Shown one piece after another: positions 1 to 12,560 of a stretch of 64,000 nucleotides of DNA. The translations under genes were made by a program, and so were the position numbers. Below the pieces are notes generated by a model. It saw nothing but the letters and a program-made list of their open reading frames with translations. It made no database searches and was not told the DNA's origin. The DNA lies in assembly GCF_032854445.1 (NCBI RefSeq), contig NC_088307.1, positions 26,674,046-26,738,045 of the forward strand, in the 5' to 3' direction. This DNA is from Liolophura sinensis. Lineage: Eukaryota > Mollusca > Polyplacophora > Chitonida > Chitonidae. The first letter of the stretch is position 1. Each line of letters opens with the position of its first letter.

Positions 1-32
1 GTGTTCAGTCAAAAATTAGAGTAATTTTTCAT

Positions 33-282
33 TATCAATAGTGGCTTCAGTTTTCCTCAGGCTTTCACATTTTAGGGTAATAATTCAGGAGTTATGACAG
101 TGTGAAAACAGAATGGTCGGTAATCACAGTTCACACCACTCAGTACCGAGTGTGTCCACCATTGGCATCACAAAGAGCGTGAATTGGGATTCCCGACCAT
201 TCTGTTTTCAGGCTACCACAGCTACTGGATTGCGGTAAACTGTGAAAATCTGGTGGTAATTGAAGCCACGATTGGTAATGGA
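33..282. repeat. Short inverted-repeat (MITE-like) element
   Basis: The two ends are inverted copies of each other: attatcaatagtggcttcag at 33-52 pairs with ttgaagccacgattggtaat at 263-282. A second internal pair (gaccattctgttttca in the right half, its relative near 100-117) runs in direct or partly inverted form. There is no coding capacity. The size and ends fit a non-autonomous DNA transposon. A short tandem of tatcctaactgt follows at 288-320. Confidence 0.5.
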
Positions 283-339
283 TACTTATCCTAACTGTTA
301 TCCTAACTGTTATCCTAACAATATAAAATTAAACCCTGC

Positions 340-1200
340 CTTTACATTTTCGTTAAGCATATTTATGAATACAATCCGAGATCCCTGCAGGCAGATATAG
401 CTGAGATAATGTGATGTCGCTAGTGAAGTATCGCGGCTAAAAGACGTGGTTTTATGGAAGCTGTTTACTGCGTCTTTCAGCCGACACAACTGTCCACGCA
501 AGATATGTATTCAATCAAATCGAGTAACTACTGTAAAAACACACAATAAAAATTAGCCGTTTTAGTCCCCAACTAGCCTTGTTCAAACCATTGTGAATTC
601 GCAAGAATCAAACCCTAACATCACAAAGCTGTCTTAGACTTTAGTCATATGTAGTCATAACTCAGTCATAACAGTTTACAGCTCTAAAATTGTCACTTGC
701 CACAGGCGTTTTTATTTTTATACTTGGTGTTCCTTTAGACTTTCATGACAAAATCGTAAATTATTGCTTAAGTTCAAAAATAAGTTCACGAACTATACCA
801 CAAGGTATGACTAAGTTCGTCTGGGGCCTGAACTGTTATTGCGTATTATAATATTAAAAATTTTCCTTATTGCACTCATGGCAACCGCGGTGCGGTTTGA
901 TTTCGCTAAATTTTTTATTTGCTATTTGATGCCGCATGGATATTATACTTATGTACCAGGGTAGTCTGGTTTATTGCTAGAAGAGAAGCCAATTTAAACC
1001 TCCTTGAAGCCACAGCACCTGGAAAAGTACCTGACAAAACCCCTGACATATAGCTGCATCAGGTCCAACGGGTAATAAAATCATATTTATGACCTTATTT
1101 GGTAAAATCTGGTGGACGACCACCAGAATCCGCTCTGAAGGCGAGGTTCCCGGATACTGTGCAGAACGGTATGGAAAGCATTGTCCTTTGCCACCTGTCA
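340..1200. other. No recognisable feature
   Basis: AT-rich sequence with only short chance open frames on both strands. No splice-bounded exon, SINE or tandem array was recognised. Confidence 0.5.
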
Positions 1201-1201
1201 G

Positions 1202-1207
1202 ATACAT

Positions 1208-1238
<31 letters not shown>

Positions 1239-1430
1239 TTTGATTGGTGTTTTACGCCTTAGATTTATCTTACATGTCGGCGGCCAGCACTGGTGTGTTC
1301 GAAAACCAGGCCAAACCTGAAGGAAACCCACGATCATCCGCCGGTTGCTGGCAGACCTTACCGGGTACGGTCGGAGAGAAAGCCAGCATGAGCTGGACTT
1401 GAACTCACAGCGGCCACCAAACGAGGTAAC
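1202..1430 (-). repeat. SINE family 1 copy (diverged)
   Basis: In reverse orientation, the (attt)n tail at 1202-1238 is followed by gattggtgttttacgcc, then the body (cggcggccagca, cccacgatcatccgc, gagctggacttgaactcac). The tRNA-like head is eroded after about 1425. It is a tRNA-derived SINE fragment inserted on the minus strand. Confidence 0.85.
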
Positions 1431-1956
1431 AATGAAGTCTAATCAGGAGGAGTTGGATTCAAACACGAATGCCGTATGTTGGCTCTTAATGATTCTAAAG
1501 GCCTTTGTGGAGTCGTCTTTATGCCCTATTAGTAACGTTTCTAGAAGATTTGTCTTCCACCGATATGGCGTACAAGTCAGTACGCAACACTCTGCGGTTT
1601 TGACGAGATAATACGTCAAATCACTTCGCGTGAACGCGGTATAAAACACTAAGTGTGACACACTTCTTGACCGCCAATCACAGGACAGGTACACCGTTTT
1701 ATGTGTGTGACAGCATATAGGCGACCTGAACAGAAACGTTCAGTAAGCTTGGGTATTAACTGTAGTTTGTTCCAGTCATCATACGAACAGCCCATAGCTG
1801 TTTTGAAAATAGATCTCGTCATAACAGAACACGGCGTAAGGTTTAAAAGGAAACTACAATTCGGATATTTAATCAAACGTTCTCATTAGTCAAAATGTTG
1901 CTCCTCATATTGTCTTTACACTACTGTCTCCCAGTCCCAGCCCACGGAGAAGTTTG
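1431..1956. other. No recognisable feature
   Basis: Only short open frames on both strands, with no homology I recognise. Confidence 0.45.
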
Positions 1957-2347
1957 GACACCGATATGGTTATAGAAGGGGATAAACACCGATATGGTTA
2001 TAGAGGGGGATAGACACCGATATGGTTATAGAGGGGGATAGACACCGATATGGTTATAGAGGGGGATAAACACCGATATGGTTATAGAGGGGGATAGACA
2101 CCGATATGGTTATAGAGGGGGATAGACACCGATATGGTTATAGAGGGGGATAGACACCAATATGGTTATAGAGGGGAAAGACACCGATATGGTTATAGAG
2201 GGGGATAGACACCGATATGGTTATAGAGGGCGATAGACACCGATATGGTTATAGAGGGGGATAGACACCGATATGGTTATAGAGGAGGATAAACACCGAT
2301 ATGGTTATAGAGGGGGATAAACACCGATATGGTTATAGAGGGGGATA
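1957..2347 (+). repeat. 28-bp minisatellite
   Basis: About fourteen head-to-tail copies of a 28-bp unit containing caccgatatggttatagagg and ending ggggata. Copies differ by one or two bases (for example aaacaccg against gacaccg, and a g-to-c change near 2231). Because 28 is not a multiple of three, no long frame is kept. Confidence 0.95.
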
Positions 2348-2724
2348 AATCTGGTCTTTGAAAATGATCGAATAACAAGAATAACAAAAGTTGGATGATT
2401 TGTGCGGAAAAATGCCTTAGGTATGTGCCGGGTGTGTGTGTTAGGGGGGAGGCTAGTGGGGGGCTTTGGGAGAAGACGCGTCCACTGTTGACATCAGGCA
2501 AATATCAATTCAATATTTCCTGATGGATCTTTGAGAGACTGTTAGCATACACGACTTGGTCAGCATTATGTACATAAAATGTCAGCAGGGCTAAACATAG
2601 TGCAGTTATTATCTTGTTCAGTGAATTGAGACTTACCTCGGTGAATACACACAGGCCTTATATCATTATAATGTACAGGTGCATGTGTGCGTGTGTTATG
2701 ACAATATGTACTAACCCAATTATC
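2348..2724. other. No recognisable feature
   Basis: Unique-looking sequence with a short gtgtgtg run near 2435. No gene or repeat was recognised. Confidence 0.45.
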
Positions 2725-2972
2725 GCCATGGAGGCATCCTCAGTCGGTTAGCACGCTAGCGCAGCGTAATGACCCAGGAGTCTTTCACGCTGGCTTCCTG
2801 TCTCGGGGGAAACCCACGACCATCCGCAGGTTGCTGAAAAACCTTCCCACGTACGGCCGTGGGTTTCCCCCGGGCTCTGCCCGGTTTCCTCCCAACATAA
2901 TGCTGGCCGCCGTCGTATAAGTGAAATAATCTTGAGTACGGCGTAAAACACCAATCAAATAAATAAATAAAT
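2725..2972 (+). repeat. SINE family 1 copy with internal rearrangement
   Basis: The head (cagtcggttagcacgctagc) and tail (gagtacggcgtaaaacacc, then aataaataaat) are on the plus strand. The middle holds a reversed piece: tcgggggaaacccacgacc near 2803 is the complement of the gtcgtgggtttcccccg found in normal copies. The copy looks like a hybrid of sense and antisense SINE sequence. Confidence 0.85.
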
Positions 2973-3247
2973 CATGGAGGCATCCATGACTGAGGTGGGT
3001 AGCGCCCCAGCGCGTCGAAGCGACTCGAGAGACTCTCACCAATGCCGTTGCTGTGGATTCAAGTTTAGCTCATGCAGGTTTCTTCTCCGGTCGTAAGTGA
3101 TAAGTTCTTCCAGCAACCAGCGGATGTTCGTGGGTTGTCCAAGGGTTCTTCCCGGTTTCCTCCCATCCTTTAAAGCTGGTCGCTTTAGTATTAGTTAAAT
3201 AGTGTTGAATACGTGGTAAAACACCATTCATATGAATAAATAAATTA
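2973..3247 (+). repeat. SINE family 1 copy, old, in tandem with the previous one
   Basis: A diverged plus-strand copy starts directly after the tail of its neighbour. It keeps the order gactgaggtgggtagc, ctctcaccaatgccgttgctg, attcaagtttagctcatgc, cccggtttcctccca, then tggtaaaacaccattca and aataaataaa. Confidence 0.75.
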
Positions 3248-3589
3248 TTTTTTATTTATAAGTGCAAAGTATATAATAATTTTAATCGCAATCATCGGTT
3301 GTCTTCATTTTTTTGGAAATAAGTCAAACCCAAAGTCCCCCTTTTGTTTGCAATCATAATGTATTTTACATGTTACGTTCAAATTCACATGTACTCACTA
3401 TGCCGTTTCCACTAGTAACACTTTCGATTATGTGCCCGGACCAGTGAATCAGTTAATTATTAACATATTTTGTGTTAAGCAGTTTGCTTTCCACATACAT
3501 GCGCATGTATATGACAGCAGTCAGGTTTGTGGTTGAAGGAAACCGGGAGGCCTGGAGTAAAAAATTAGCCCTGGTACTTTACAAACATC

Positions 3590-3860
3590 TCAACGGCACT
3601 TTAACTTTCTGGGTCAACGAGACAGCGCTTTCACTGTCTGGATCACCGAACCACCACTTCAACTGGCTGAGCGGACGAATGAGCACTTTAATTATCTGGG
3701 CCACCGAACCAGCACTTTAACTGGTTGAGTGGACGAATGAGCACTTTAATTATCTGTGTCACCGAACCAGCACTTTAACTGGCTAAGCGGACAAATGAGA
3801 ACTTTAATTGTCTTAGCCACTGAACCAACACTTAAGTTGTCTGGGCCATAAAAGTAGAAC
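3590..3860 (+). repeat. 58-bp degenerate tandem repeat
   Basis: Units begin gagcactttaattatctg at 3681 and 3739, with gagaactttaattgtct at 3797, so the period is 58 bp. Each unit also holds accgaaccagcactttaact. Divergence grows towards both edges. It lies just downstream of the last exon of the minus-strand transporter gene. Confidence 0.85.
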
Positions 3861-3924
3861 TTCAGTAGTCTTAGCCACCCAGTAAAACAGATCTTATAGA
3901 AAAATGAACAGTGATCAAAAGAAA

Positions 3925-6900
3925 CTACTTTTTTAGTAGCGTTCCAGAATTCTTCGCACTGTTTAATGTGCCTAGAAACCTTTTATCCGGAACAATCTGA
4001 GCAGTTATAAAAATTACAAGGAATATCAAAGCCATCGCCGCGAAAATCTGAAACATTCTCGGTGTTCCAAAAGCCTGAGTTAAGGCTCCGCTGACAGGGA
4101 AACTTATACCCATCCCAAGGGCGATAAGAGCCTGCATAACCCCTTGGACCTGTGTCTGGAAATGTTCTGGTACCTGATTGCTGAGGTGAGATACGATGGC
4201 ACTCCACTGACAAGCAAACGTCACGCCTGAAACACACAACACAACAGGTAATCAACATGACCGAAATTGGCAAGCCAGGATTTCATTTCATCAACATAAC
4301 AGCTCATTAGAACATCAATGTACAAGTAACAGGTAAATAGAATATCATCGTAGAAGTAACAGGTGAATAGAATATCATCTTTAAAGGTCAACGGAACATC
4401 AACGTAACAGGTCAATGGAACATCAGCCTAACAGGCCGGTAGAACATCAACGTAACAAGCGAATAGAGCGTCATCGCAACAGCTCGGTACGCACGACCGG
4501 GGATGAAGCCAACACGAGCTGGACTTGAGCTCCCAGTGCCCACATTTGTGAGTGGTTCCTTGGTGACTGTGCTGTCCGAGTACGCTAACCGAAAGGCCAT
4601 GGAGAGACCCTCCTATTTAATGCTTGTTCATAGCGTTATCTGTCATAAACGAGAAGGGACAGGTAAAATCCTGCACTTATATGAAGCCGATATCAAATAT
4701 TCCACGAAGATCAATGCATTTCAACTCCATCCACAAGGACTAACTGCCCTTTAGCCTCTCTAGTGCATTGTATTTTTTATACTCAGTGAATGTGCGTTCT
4801 ACTCACTACCGGTTGTTCGAGCATACGAGTTAAATTCTACTTGTATCTAACTACTTGTCTAGGTTTCCAATAAAATCTTAGTAATTACAAATTTGTTGAC
4901 AACCGCTTAGTTATTAAGGATTTTAGAATCGTACACTTGTCGAGTTGGCAGGCAATTTAGTAAATGTTTTTTAAACTGAACCCAGTTGTCTTAGATAAAG
5001 GACATACTCCATTTTATTGTGAGAGCACAACTGCCGGAGATAACATAAATACAGAAGCCAATAGAGGACCTTTTCCTACTACATTACCTCGACCATTTTC
5101 GTACGGAGTGTTGCCTCGATCTTCGTAATGCAGGACGAGGTAGCGAGGCCGGGGATGAAAACACCCCTTTCTTCAAGCAATAGATCGAGATCTCCAACGT
5201 TACAAAATTACTCAATGAGAAAACCACTGTTCAGCGTAAGTTATGAACACGACTATGTTTGAAGATTCCGTACCTTCGACAATTTGGATCAATAGAACGT
5301 ACATGGGATTGACCAGAGCTGCATAAGCCAGAAATCGAACTGCATATGTCGCCATTCCTGCACTGACCAACTTCCAGTGTCCTAACACCCTTATGAGCAT
5401 TGGAGTGATGAAAAACATGAAAAACTCTACTGTTGTAGTTATCAGAACGGAAGCGCCAATTATATAAGGCGATGCGCCTGAAACAAAAAAATATAGCACA
5501 GCTATATAAAATTGTGCAGATCATGGCCAAATAAACGCAAATAAGCAATAGCTGCAGTACATCCATTAAAGTCAAAGTTGTATTGCACACGGACAAAGTG
5601 AATAACACATTTTAAATGGGAGAATATCAAAAAACTGACTGCACGTCAAAGGTAAAAACCTAAATAAACTTCTTAATTACAAGGCACAATGACTGTAGGT
5701 CAACCTTCACAGCTCGGTGTACACGGATATTTTCGTCTGCGACTATATGTAAACTAGAGCATAAGTCAGTGTAGAAGCAACTGCTCGAAGGTTATTGAGA
5801 TGATATACGTACCATAATCACACATACTTCCCGGATCAAAACTGGAAGTTCATACCGCACCGTTCATTTAGGCCCGACTACTAAACACCTGCGCCCTGCT
5901 TGAAGCTTTTACATTGTGGGAGATCTCGCGCTAAACATATTTTGGACATATTGATGCTGAACAGGTCAACGGCCACCATGTTGTCACTGGCATAAATCAG
6001 CATAAGTCTGTTCGCGGTTCAGGATGCATCAATTGCAAAAGTTACGCGTCTACTATCACACGTAATTTGTCGACTCGTGAATAGTGACAATGACAACCTC
6101 GTGGCCGGTGATCTGTTCAGGTGGGCGAATGGGAGGTATATCATTCCTAATGAGTTACAGTGGACAAAAATGATTGAGGGTTTCCGCGTTTCAACGGTTA
6201 CGTGTGATCATTTGCCGGCAATCACACTAATGTCCTTGCTGTGGATTTACTTGCTAAGCTCAACGTCTTAATCATATTATGTTTCACAGTGTTTCTCCTT
6301 CACGCACAGTGCAGTTGTAGCTACGCCGACACTAAATTGAAAGTTTTAGGAACGAACGGCTATAGTCATTCGTTCTGTCTGTGTCTTTCAGTTGGTCAGT
6401 CCTTCGGTCGGCCGGACGGTCAAATCCTGTGCAATCTTCTAATCTGGGCGTTCTGTCTTGTAGCAAGGGCCATTCATCTCAGGAGGGACAATAGTGCAAG
6501 GCGACACAAAATCGTATAAACAGGGGATGTCGCGACTAACGCGAATTTGTCGCAACTCAGTAAATGTGCCATCATACTTTCTGTCGGCTACAAGCAATCA
6601 CCGTCGGAGCAAAATATAAATCTAGTCGCCGTTAATCTAACGCAGGTTAGAAACAGTTTCAGTGAAGCAAGTTTCAGTGAAGATGCGTGAGTTACATTAA
6701 ACTATATATTTATTTATTTTTTCAAGCGTTATACTCAAGAATTTTCGGTGAGTTTTATGTGTAGAACATTGTTCGGGTAAAACCATCCGCTTTTTGCTGG
6801 TTACTGTCGGACTTTCCCACGTGTGTTGCACAGATTAGCACACCATATCGGTGGAAGGCTAGTGGTCTGCAACGAACCTTAAACGGTGCAAAGGGCTACA

Positions 6901-9900
6901 CGAGCATCGTGGACAGTTTTCTCTGACCAAGGCCCCCGGCACATTTGACAGACCGGAAATTTGCATGATTTAATATTCATAGACCGGAAACGATATGTCA
7001 CGTCTCTTACCTATATTCTCCAAATGCCAGCTGAGAAACCCCTGAGTTATTGTCAAGAATACACTGTGAGAGAAAAGAATAAACAACCAAGACAGATTCT
7101 TAAATGTCATCAATAATGCCATGTAGTTTGTTCCGTTGGATATTTCCTCCACAGCCACTGAAATTATACCTCTCCGACCCTGAAAGAAATGCAAAAGCAC
7201 GAATCGTCTATGTTTATAAAGCAAACACAGAAGGCAGCATTTTTCTAAACATTTACAACATTGTGTACTTTCCTCACTGTAAAGAGTAACAACAGTTCTT
7301 TAGACTTACATTTTTTGTAAAAGATATTTAGCATTAAATGTAGATATACTTGATGTATTATAACGTACACACCGAGTTAACAATCAAATTGCTTGAGGAA
7401 AACCACCGTCCTGCGGCAGGTACCTGACAAACCACTGCATATCATTTGCATACAAATTACTTAATTCACTCATCAGTGCACTCTCTTAGATGCACAACAA
7501 TATCCCTGACAAGTGCCAAGGAGACTAATTGTATGGTTGTGGAGATAATCAAAGGATAGGTAAAAGTGTATACATGAATGTAGAGAATATTTTCTCAAGA
7601 ATTCTCCACTTATACAATGGCAATCAATATTATGGGGAATCGGAACCAGCTGGGAGAAATCACCGAAGTGTTGAAAGTTATTGACGAAAAATCCCACAGG
7701 TGACATGTGCACATATGCACACAAGTGCAGTTGGTGGAAGACGGGGGGTGGTCTTCAACGAACGGTTAGATTGTGCAAACGGAATCACGATCGTCGTTTA
7801 CCACTGTAAGAGCAATCACTTTCCGTAGCTAGCATATGAAATGAGACCAGGGGCTTCAAGAAATCTCTACCAGCTTTAGACAATGAATTAGGGATTGAAT
7901 TCCATGTGAAATACAAATGCAGAGAAATTCTAGGAAGTCAGGCAAATCCAAGAGGTATCGAGGTATCCGTCGTTTTCGTATTAGCATTTCCTATATGGGT
8001 GGATTTTCACAAAACAAAATATCTAGTGGACTCTCATTAGAACCACTGTTCGTGAACTGACTAATAAGGTTTTTTGCTGGCTTCCTCTCTGGTCGTATGT
8101 GGGAAGGTCTGTGGATGCAGGTGGGTTTCTCCCTGGCTCTGTCCCATTTCCTCCCAGCGTCGTATAAGTCAAATATTCTTGAGTACGGCGTTCAACACCA
8201 ATCAGATAAATAAATAATAATAAGAATTTATTGTTGAATCAATCGGGCTTCATGTCTCAGGGATGGATGTCAGGGATAGAAAGGCGAAAGTGAACTAATC
8301 ATGTAGTTGATTAATACATGCACTCTCGCCCGGACATTTCCGTGTTCGGGCTGGGTATGGCCTCAGACCCATATTAATTTTTCACACCTATTCCACAAAC
8401 ATTCCATGGCCAAGAATCATGAATGCCTAACTTCCGCAACCTACAAAAAAAGCATCCATGCAAATCTTAGCATAGTCATCTATAGTGTGTCCGATTCCGG
8501 CGTTTCTCAATGTGTTAGCATTTATAGCCCGGTATTATGTTAATGTCGATGTAATTAACCTCATAGCTGTAACTAAAATAAGCTTTTTACAGTCACTATG
8601 TTCAAAGCTAAAATGCAGATCGAGTATGATGTCCAAAATCATGCTTTGAGAAACGGAAATATCTTAGTTTAAATTAAAACAGGACATTAATATAGTTTGA
8701 AATAGTTTAGTCATCATGAACTAAAGAACAAGATTATTGTTTGAAGTATGCAGAATTCCTTTTCCACGAAAGCAATAACTCTTAACCAAAGATGAATTAG
8801 TGTTCTTATTGAACGGAGTGTGTGTGTGGGGGGGGGGGGGAGGGGCTGTGGGGGGGGGGGGGAATTGTTGTGCTTGCTTTGATTTGAAGTAATACAAGAT
8901 GTGAACAATATACCTTAAATACCTTAAATATTCTTGGGATATTGGCAAGCGTGACAGCACCGAAAAAGGCAGTGAGATAGAACATGTAGTGGTAGTCAGT
9001 GCCCTGGACCATTTTTCCGCAGATCAACTGGGAAACCGTGCTGGTCGATACGAGGCTACCAATGGCAATGGCACTGCAAAGATATCATGGATGCATTGGT
9101 TCGCGACAGACTGAGCAAAGCCCACATCATATTGGTGACAACCGCCAGTAACATTTCAGGTGTGGAGATATTCCCATATTCTACTGACATAAAGTATTTT
9201 ATTATTCTAAAGTGGAATTTTTGTGGTTTACTTTTTTTCTGTTGCTTTCTTCGGGGATGTCTTGTGTGTTTAGAGCTCTCATCCTCTTTGTTTAAAGCTC
9301 TAATCCTCTTTGTTTAAAGCTCTCATCCTCTTTGTTTAAAGCTCCCACTCTCAATTTTTCACCTATACCATTGAAGTCATAACCAAGGGTGAAGGAAACC
9401 GGAGTACCTGAGAAAAACTAGCGGAGTACCTGAGAAAAACTACCCTTAGTGACGAACTTTCCCACATAGGACCTACAAATATGTGTGAAAGGCGAACAAC
9501 GTCGAAAATACATCTTCCAAATGAAATAAGTTTTAGGACACCAAGTCACATTGGTATCCGTGGAACACAGTCGTGGAGAGGGAAGCTAAATCTGTTCTTA
9601 ATAAGCCCGTATCGACACTAACATTTCATTCTATAATTTACAGCCGCATATTCTTGGTTATATTCGTCGCCTTTGAAATGTACTTTTTTACTCGCTCTGT
9701 CAAATTTCAATTTACGTGGGTTGTATGCTCGTGATTTTTCTCCCAGTCATAGGGATACAAAAGCCTTGATTGACTTTATTCCTACCACTTGTAATACCTA
9801 TCAACATGCTATGATAAATAATTTACCCGTCTTTCTTGGCAAACAACAACACCTTGTACTTAGACTCACCCAATACCATGACCAAGTGATCCCCAAGCGC

Positions 9901-10438
9901 GGATGTTGCCAATCTTTCCTGAATTTGCGTCTCCAAGGGACTGAAGTGTGACGGCAGTGTGAATGCTGTCGCAAGTGACCGTAGCAAATTGCATGCAAAA
10001 TGCGACGAATGAGAATCCTACCATGTCCACAAAATGCCCAATATCACTTCCTTTGTGTACTAGTTCGAAAACACGATTTGTAGCGGTTGAGTTGGTGGAG
10101 TTTTTCGTGAGGTTTTGTAACGTAACCTCTACGCAAACATCGGAGATATCTGGTAACGGTATAAAAACCATACAAAAAGACGATACCAGAAGAAACACCA
10201 GGCAAGAGCACATGACATTCATTTCACCTTCCAGTCTTCTGATGATAAAGTCACTTAAGAGTCCAGCGACGACACCTCAGGCGGGTAGAAAGGAGAGGAC
10301 AATCCCTATCTCAGCTGGTTGTAATTGGTATTCTTTGAGATACAATGGATAAAAAACGGGAAGGAAACCTATGCAAGCGTATAAAATAAAAAATCCAAGC
10401 CTCAAGGACATCAGCGAATGTTTGGCTGAGTTATCCAT
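3925..10438 (-). CDS. MFSD6-like major facilitator superfamily transporter, five exons, one in-frame TGA
   Basis: Predicted multi-pass membrane transporter of the MFS_1-like/MFSD6 group; its substrate cannot be told from sequence. Exons on the minus strand are 10438-9870, 9073-8914, 7179-7011, 5477-5274 and 4226-3925 (stop TAG at 3927-3925). All phases join (2, 0, 1, 1), giving 468 codons. Donors are GTGAGT, GTATAT, GTAAGA and GTACGG; acceptors end in CAG. The first helix reads GFFILYACIGFLPVFYPLYL, followed by a YQLQPAEIGIVLSFLPA segment like the MFSD6 N-terminal region. Later joins give HLENIG/ASPYIIGASVL and LLIQIVEG/VTFACQWSAI, a typical family stretch. The oddity is a TGA at 10279-10277 directly before GVVAGLLSD, where relatives carry Trp-Gly, so a TGG-to-TGA change is likely. 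The ATG at 10438 is the first in frame; the frame stays open to 10528, so an upstream coding exon joined near 10501 is possible. Family call sure; intactness unsure. Confidence 0.82.
4289..4485. repeat. Degenerate ~24-bp minisatellite in the last intron of the transporter gene
   Basis: Loose repeats of a unit like gtaacaggtcaatggaacat run through the intron between exons 4 and 5. The copies differ in length and sequence. Confidence 0.6.
4490..4610 (-). repeat. SINE family 1 remnant
   Basis: Only the head half remains, in reverse: gacgaccggggatgaagcc-like sequence, then cacgagctggacttgagctc and gtacgctaaccgaaaggcc. It sits in the last intron of the transporter gene. Confidence 0.6.
6700..6822 (-). 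repeat. SINE family 1 remnant
   Basis: Reverse-oriented tail and middle: tatttatttatttt, then ttatactcaagaattttc, then ggtaaaaccatccgc and ggactttcccacg. Strongly diverged. Lies in the intron between exons 3 and 4 of the transporter gene. Confidence 0.5.
8070..8218 (+). repeat. SINE family 1, 5'-truncated copy
   Basis: Begins within the body (gctggcttcctctctggtcg) and runs to the tail gagtacggcgttcaacacca and ataaataataa. Lies in the intron between exons 2 and 3 of the transporter gene. Confidence 0.8.
8818..8863. repeat. Poly-G tract with GT lead-in
   Basis: A gtgtgtgt run is followed by two long G runs separated by agggg and ctgtg. It lies about 50 bp downstream (on the minus strand) of the donor site of transporter exon 2. 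The pattern of four or more G runs could fold as a G-quadruplex; that is inference. Confidence 0.8.
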
Positions 10439-10528
10439 GGTTTTCTGGTACCTCCAAACTCCCCCAATCTCCGTTGACAAATCCAAGTGAGGATTGATTT
10501 TCTTTAAAGTAGTGACAAGTGGAAATTG

Positions 10529-12454
10529 TTATATCTCTTGCCTAACATTGCCAGTGAGCGATGTAGCGATCGTCGAGTGCCTTGCTCTTTGTCAATATAT
10601 ATCGTCTCTGTCCTTTTTGCTTCCTGGAGGTTTGTTCACGGTCAACAAAACAGATTTGATCTTCTCTTTTCAATTCCTCAAAGAAATGGTTTTTGCTTCG
10701 CCCAAAACTTAAAAGAAGAATGTTGTTCGACTGCATGCATCGTTCCCACTCCTAATCTGAAAATTGAAGTATAAGGCAGTTTAGTGGAAGCAGAATATAA
10801 CTAACATCCTTAGCCAACGAAAGTAAATATGGGTTTGTATTTTCCTTTTAGACCATGGTACAATGGTATAAGGAACCTTGAGAATGCCAAACATAACAGC
10901 ACTTGCAAAAAAAATAATGAAATTTCGAGAAAGTAGATCTGTGACAAGATGACAAAAAAGGGTATCGTAATCATGCAAAACAACCAAAAACTCTAACAAA
11001 AGTTACAAAACATGATCACTGTGGTTTACACCCTTTAAAGTGCTGTGTTTGCCGTGACACGTCCATGAAAAATGGATGAAGACATGTCGCGATTCTTCTT
11101 GCGCGCACATGGACAGTACTGAACTCTGCTACACGTTAACTGTCCTTCTTTTGCATCGCGCCTTTCAGGCCGTGGCTCCAGGCCTGTACCCTTCTCACAG
11201 ATCAGTCCATTTTGGCCTAAAATGATGTTGTATGCGCATTAAATGAGTCGCAATGTATCACTCGACATCGTCTCGCGTGTTGCATATTGTAAACTTAGTA
11301 CAATATTCCCTAATGCCTGAAATTAAAAACGTTCCGATGGTTTCGTGATTCTCTTCAAAATAGATACTCTTCTTCAATTTTCATAAATGTAACCGACGTT
11401 TTCAGATTCATTGGTGACCTTCCATGGCGGTTCCTTTTCCATAGCTAATATTCTTTTGAACAGCTCACCTTTTGAAATATAGAGTTTAAGTATAAGCCAG
11501 ACAAGAACACTTATCAGTTTATATCAGACGGAAGCATGTCATCGCTCATATGTGATGACGTACTTGTTCATCCTGCATGTTTAGGCCTACATTGTGTACT
11601 CCTTGGGTCATCAGCTGCGAAACGAGCACAATGTCATTCATTTATTTTCGTATTTCTCACATTGCATGTGCCACTCTCTATATACTCTCCTTCTTTTGAC
11701 ACAAAGATACACGACTTCACGGCAAAGAATGAAGCATATGAAATACTATTAAATATTGTCCGGGAAAATAGTTTGATTTATTTTTTTACAATATGTTTCG
11801 ACCTAGTAAAACACATTTAAACCGTTGGATGTTACTGTAGGCATTTCTGATCACACTGGGACCAGTAATGTCACTTTAGCTTTTTGCCACTTGACACATG
11901 TAGATTGCTAAGATTTCATCATCATTCAAAATGCATCTTCGTTTAGAGCTATAAATGCATTCAACAAATGCAACTTGAAACGAACTATTTGAAGCCAACA
12001 GACCACCACAGAATCCTATGTTTTAAATGTATTTTAGCCGGGTAGAAAAATGCTAAAATAATAAATCAAACTATTTTCCTGGTCAGTGTTTAATTGTCTT
12101 TCATCTCATAAATGCTTTAGTCTTATGTTTTCTTTAATTCTGGCCTTCTGCTATGTTTAAAGATAATATCTTAACAAGGATACATATTTTGAAATTTTTA
12201 AAGGTCACTTAGATCTTTCAGCAAAGTTAATTGTATTTTAGTTCATCATTATTTCCCACTGAAGGATTTTATGAACGTATCTTCGGGAAAATACTTCGTA
12301 TTGTGACTGTACTATTGGTTCCTGCCATCGATGCATAATCTGCAATGTACATGTAGGTCTACTATCAACTATCAGAACTGCAACTATTCCGTGACAAATC
12401 TAACTAAAGACTACTATTACAGCATGGGTAGTACAGTAAATCTAGAGAAGCGAC
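10529..12454. other. No recognisable feature
   Basis: Region upstream of the known part of the transporter gene. It probably holds its promoter or 5' exon, but I could not identify one. Open frames are short and look like chance. Confidence 0.4.
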
Positions 12455-12560
12455 GACGGCGTGATAGGTAGCAAATGATCGCACGTCGATTTACCTTCGT
12501 TATGGTTTTAATTTAATTGCTCATGTAAATGCTTAAATCGTAGCAAATCATAAGCCGGCT
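12455..12560 (+). repeat. Dispersed repeat also found in the LRAT gene introns
   Basis: Carries tgataggtagcaaatgatcg, then ctcatgtaaatgcttaaat and gtagcaaatca. The same order occurs at 25672-25795 (tgatagttggcaaatagtca, then ttcatgtaaatgcataaat). A shorter relative starts at 12768. No coding capacity. Confidence 0.55.

Noticed and set aside
1957-2347. CRISPR-like array
   Set aside because: Units are contiguous with no unique spacers, and the genome is animal. It is a minisatellite. The same holds for the arrays at 20388 and 42236.
8721-9027. Poly-Pro frames on the minus strand
   Set aside because: They read through the poly-G tract and past the donor site of transporter exon 2. Only the part up to the donor is exon.
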